NCBI GenBank assembly: GCA_902776955.1 | Contig: CACYSG010000017.1 | Span: 1-64,000 of the forward strand | Direction of reading: 5' to 3' | Origin: an uncultured Bacteroidales bacterium | GTDB taxonomy: Bacteria > Bacteroidota > Bacteroidia > Bacteroidales > Muribaculaceae | DNA: 64,000 bases | Shown: piece by piece, positions 62,786 through 64,000 of the stretch | Layout: each line of letters begins with the position of its first letter | Position numbering within the stretch: the stretch's first letter is position 1 | Position numbers and translations under genes: made by a program | The notes under the pieces: generated by a model | Told to the model about the DNA's origin: nothing | Database searches by the model: none | Seen by the model: the letters and a program-made list of their open reading frames with translations, nothing else

Positions 62786-62817
62786 TTTGTGGGGTTGGCC
62801 AAAATATGCTACTTTTG
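62786..62817 (+). promoter_or_regulatory. Promoter of the NSS symporter gene
   Basis: TTTG (62786-62789), 20 nt and TACTTTTG (62810-62817) match the consensus, 35 nt before the ATG at 62852. Confidence 0.75.
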
Positions 62818-62851
62818 TGAAATTATTTGATTGAGAAAACATCGAGATACT

Positions 62852-64000
62852 ATGACTAAACGAGTTGGTTTTGCGACACGCTTGGGTGCCATCGCCGCAG
62901 CAGTAGGTTCGGCCGTGGGATTAGGAAACATCTGGCGTTTCCCCTATGAGGCGGGAGTAAACGGCGGCGGTGCCTTTATCCTGGTTTATATCGGTTGTAT
63001 TCTGGTAATGGGTATCCCTGTGATACTCAGTGAGTTCATTATCGGCCGCTCCACACACAGCAACATGAAGGCGGCGCTGAAGAAACTCTCGCCGGGCAAG
63101 AAGTACTACCTGTTTACCTACCTTTGCATCCTGGGCAGTTTTGTCGTTATCGGTTTCTACAGCGTGGTGTGCGGATGGATTATCGAATACCTCTATCAGG
63201 CGGCCCTGGGCAACCTGAGCGGTCACACGCCACAGGAGTATGAAGCGATGTTCACGGGGTTGATATCCAACCCCTGGCGTTGTGTGGGTTGGACCGTGCT
63301 GTTTCTGGTGCTCAACTTCATCGTGATGAGCCGTGGCATCGCCAAGGGTATCGAGCGCGTGGCCAGCATCATGATGCCGCTGTTGTTCCTCATCCTCATT
63401 ATCTTCTGTATCAATTCATTACTCCTGCCGGGTGCCAAAGAGGGCCTTACCTTCTTGTTCTATCCCGACTTCTCGGAGTTGACGATGCGTGGCGTGCTGG
63501 ACGCCTTTGGTCAGGCTTTCCTGTCGCTCTCCATCGGTATCTCGTGCCTGGTGACCTACAGTTCCTATTTCAAGGATGATACCTCGCTGTCCAAGGACGC
63601 TACCACTGTCGCTGTCCTTGACACGCTGGTCGCCATCCTCTCGGGTGTGATGATTTTCCCGGCGGTCTTCTCCTTCGGCGTCGAGCCCACAGCGGGACCG
63701 CGCCTCATTTTTGAGGTATTGCCCGGGATTTTCCAGCAGATGACCGGTGGCTACTTCTGGGCCCTGCTTTTCTTCCTGCTGGTGTTCTTCGCCTCGTTGA
63801 CATCTACCATCTCGCTGAGCGAGATTCCCATCACCTTCCTCATCGAGGAACACAAGATGACTCGTCCCCGTGCCATCAATTGGGCGGCGCTGTTCTCCTT
63901 TATCCTGGCGGTGGTTGCCGCTCTGTCGTTCAACGTGCTGGATGACATTAAGTTGTGGGGAAAGAACATTTTCGACATGATGGACTATGCCGCCAGCAAC
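62852..64000 (+). CDS. Neurotransmitter:sodium symporter (NSS/SNF) family transporter, 3' end outside window
   Basis: 383 codons are visible from ATG 62852 to the window edge without a stop; the family is ~450 residues, so about 70 are missing. TM1 carries the Na+/substrate motif AVGSAVGLGNIWRFPYEAG (about 16-34). TM2-3 (LSEFIIGRSTHSNMKAALKK), and TM6-8 segments such as LSIGISCLVTYSSY and SLTSTISLSEIPITF are clear. NSS transporters import amino acids or related amines with Na+. Bacterial members often take up tryptophan, leucine or tyrosine; this substrate is unknown. Confidence 0.93.
   Translation, partial: MTKRVGFATRLGAIAAAVGSAVGLGNIWRFPYEAGVNGGGAFILVYIGCILVMGIPVILSEFIIGRSTHSNMKAALKKLSPGKKYYLFTYLCILGSFVVIGFYSVVCGWIIEYLYQAALGNLSGHTPQEYEAMFTGLISNPWRCVGWTVLFLVLNFIVMSRGIAKGIERVASIMMPLLFLILIIFCINSLLLPGAKEGLTFLFYPDFSELTMRGVLDAFGQAFLSLSIGISCLVTYSSYFKDDTSLSKDATTVAVLDTLVAILSGVMIFPAVFSFGVEPTAGPRLIFEVLPGIFQQMTGGYFWALLFFLLVFFASLTSTISLSEIPITFLIEEHKMTRPRAINWAALFSFILAVVAALSFNVLDDIKLWGKNIFDMMDYAASN

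Overview
The window reads as chromosomal DNA of a gut-type Bacteroidales, probably near Muribaculaceae or Prevotellaceae. This rests on four things: (i) promoters of the Bacteroidales type, TTTG-N19/20-TAnnTTTG, in front of many genes; (ii) Bacteroidales-typical families (DUF4924, BspA-like leucine-rich repeat proteins with a dockerin-like tail, outer-membrane beta-barrels of the SusC/OMP_b-brl type, PPi-dependent phosphofructokinase, LiaF/LytTR pairs); (iii) almost no Shine-Dalgarno sequences; (iv) moderately GC-rich coding DNA with AT-rich spacers. Genus cannot be fixed from sequence alone. I saw no rRNA or tRNA gene, no CRISPR array, and no complete insertion sequence or prophage.

Layout. 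1-8.6 kb: a cut-off gene behind a structured leader, a large surface LRR protein, scattered housekeeping genes (rpmH, efp, ribE) and acetyltransferases. 8.6-23.8 kb: pfp, then a six-gene minus-strand operon, in transcription order: SpoIIE/RsbU-type phosphatase fused to an RsbW-like kinase domain; STAS protein; outer-membrane barrel; two-module NRPS with a reductase terminus (C-A-T-C-A-T-R); MATE exporter; Sfp-type phosphopantetheinyl transferase. 24-33.5 kb: typA, a transglutaminase-like protein, an SDR oxidoreductase, two tandem MFS transporters, a phosphohexomutase. 33.6-47.3 kb: a LytTR/LiaF divergent pair, a broken and an intact outer-membrane barrel gene, an S41 protease, and a cluster of small-molecule-modifying enzymes (PNPOx, CAT-like, GNATs, MerR-GyrI regulator), two of which share the same zinc ribbon. 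47.3-54.6 kb: a long operon headed by a Crp-like regulator (DUF4924, rfbD, prfC, AmgK-RapZ fusion, MurU-like, FMN-binding protein, 2H phosphoesterase). 54.6-64 kb: a barrel protein, an ABC-F/acyltransferase group, a solitary HTH-fused DNA methyltransferase, a VanZ-like protein, and an NSS-family symporter cut by the window edge.

How genes work together. The NRPS operon appears self-contained. The PPTase would activate the carrier domains, the NRPS would build and reductively release a dipeptide aldehyde (perhaps N-acylated, since it begins with a condensation domain), MATE and the barrel are plausible export routes, and the phosphatase/kinase-STAS pair is a plausible switch. In the 49-kb region a sugar kinase fused to a RapZ C-terminal domain overlaps a sugar-1-phosphate uridylyltransferase, which suggests cell-wall amino-sugar recycling.

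Caution. efp lacks 13 conserved codons, including the functional loop, and one barrel gene carries two frame-disrupting gaps. These may be real, or small assembly deletions, and should be checked against reads before any biological reading.
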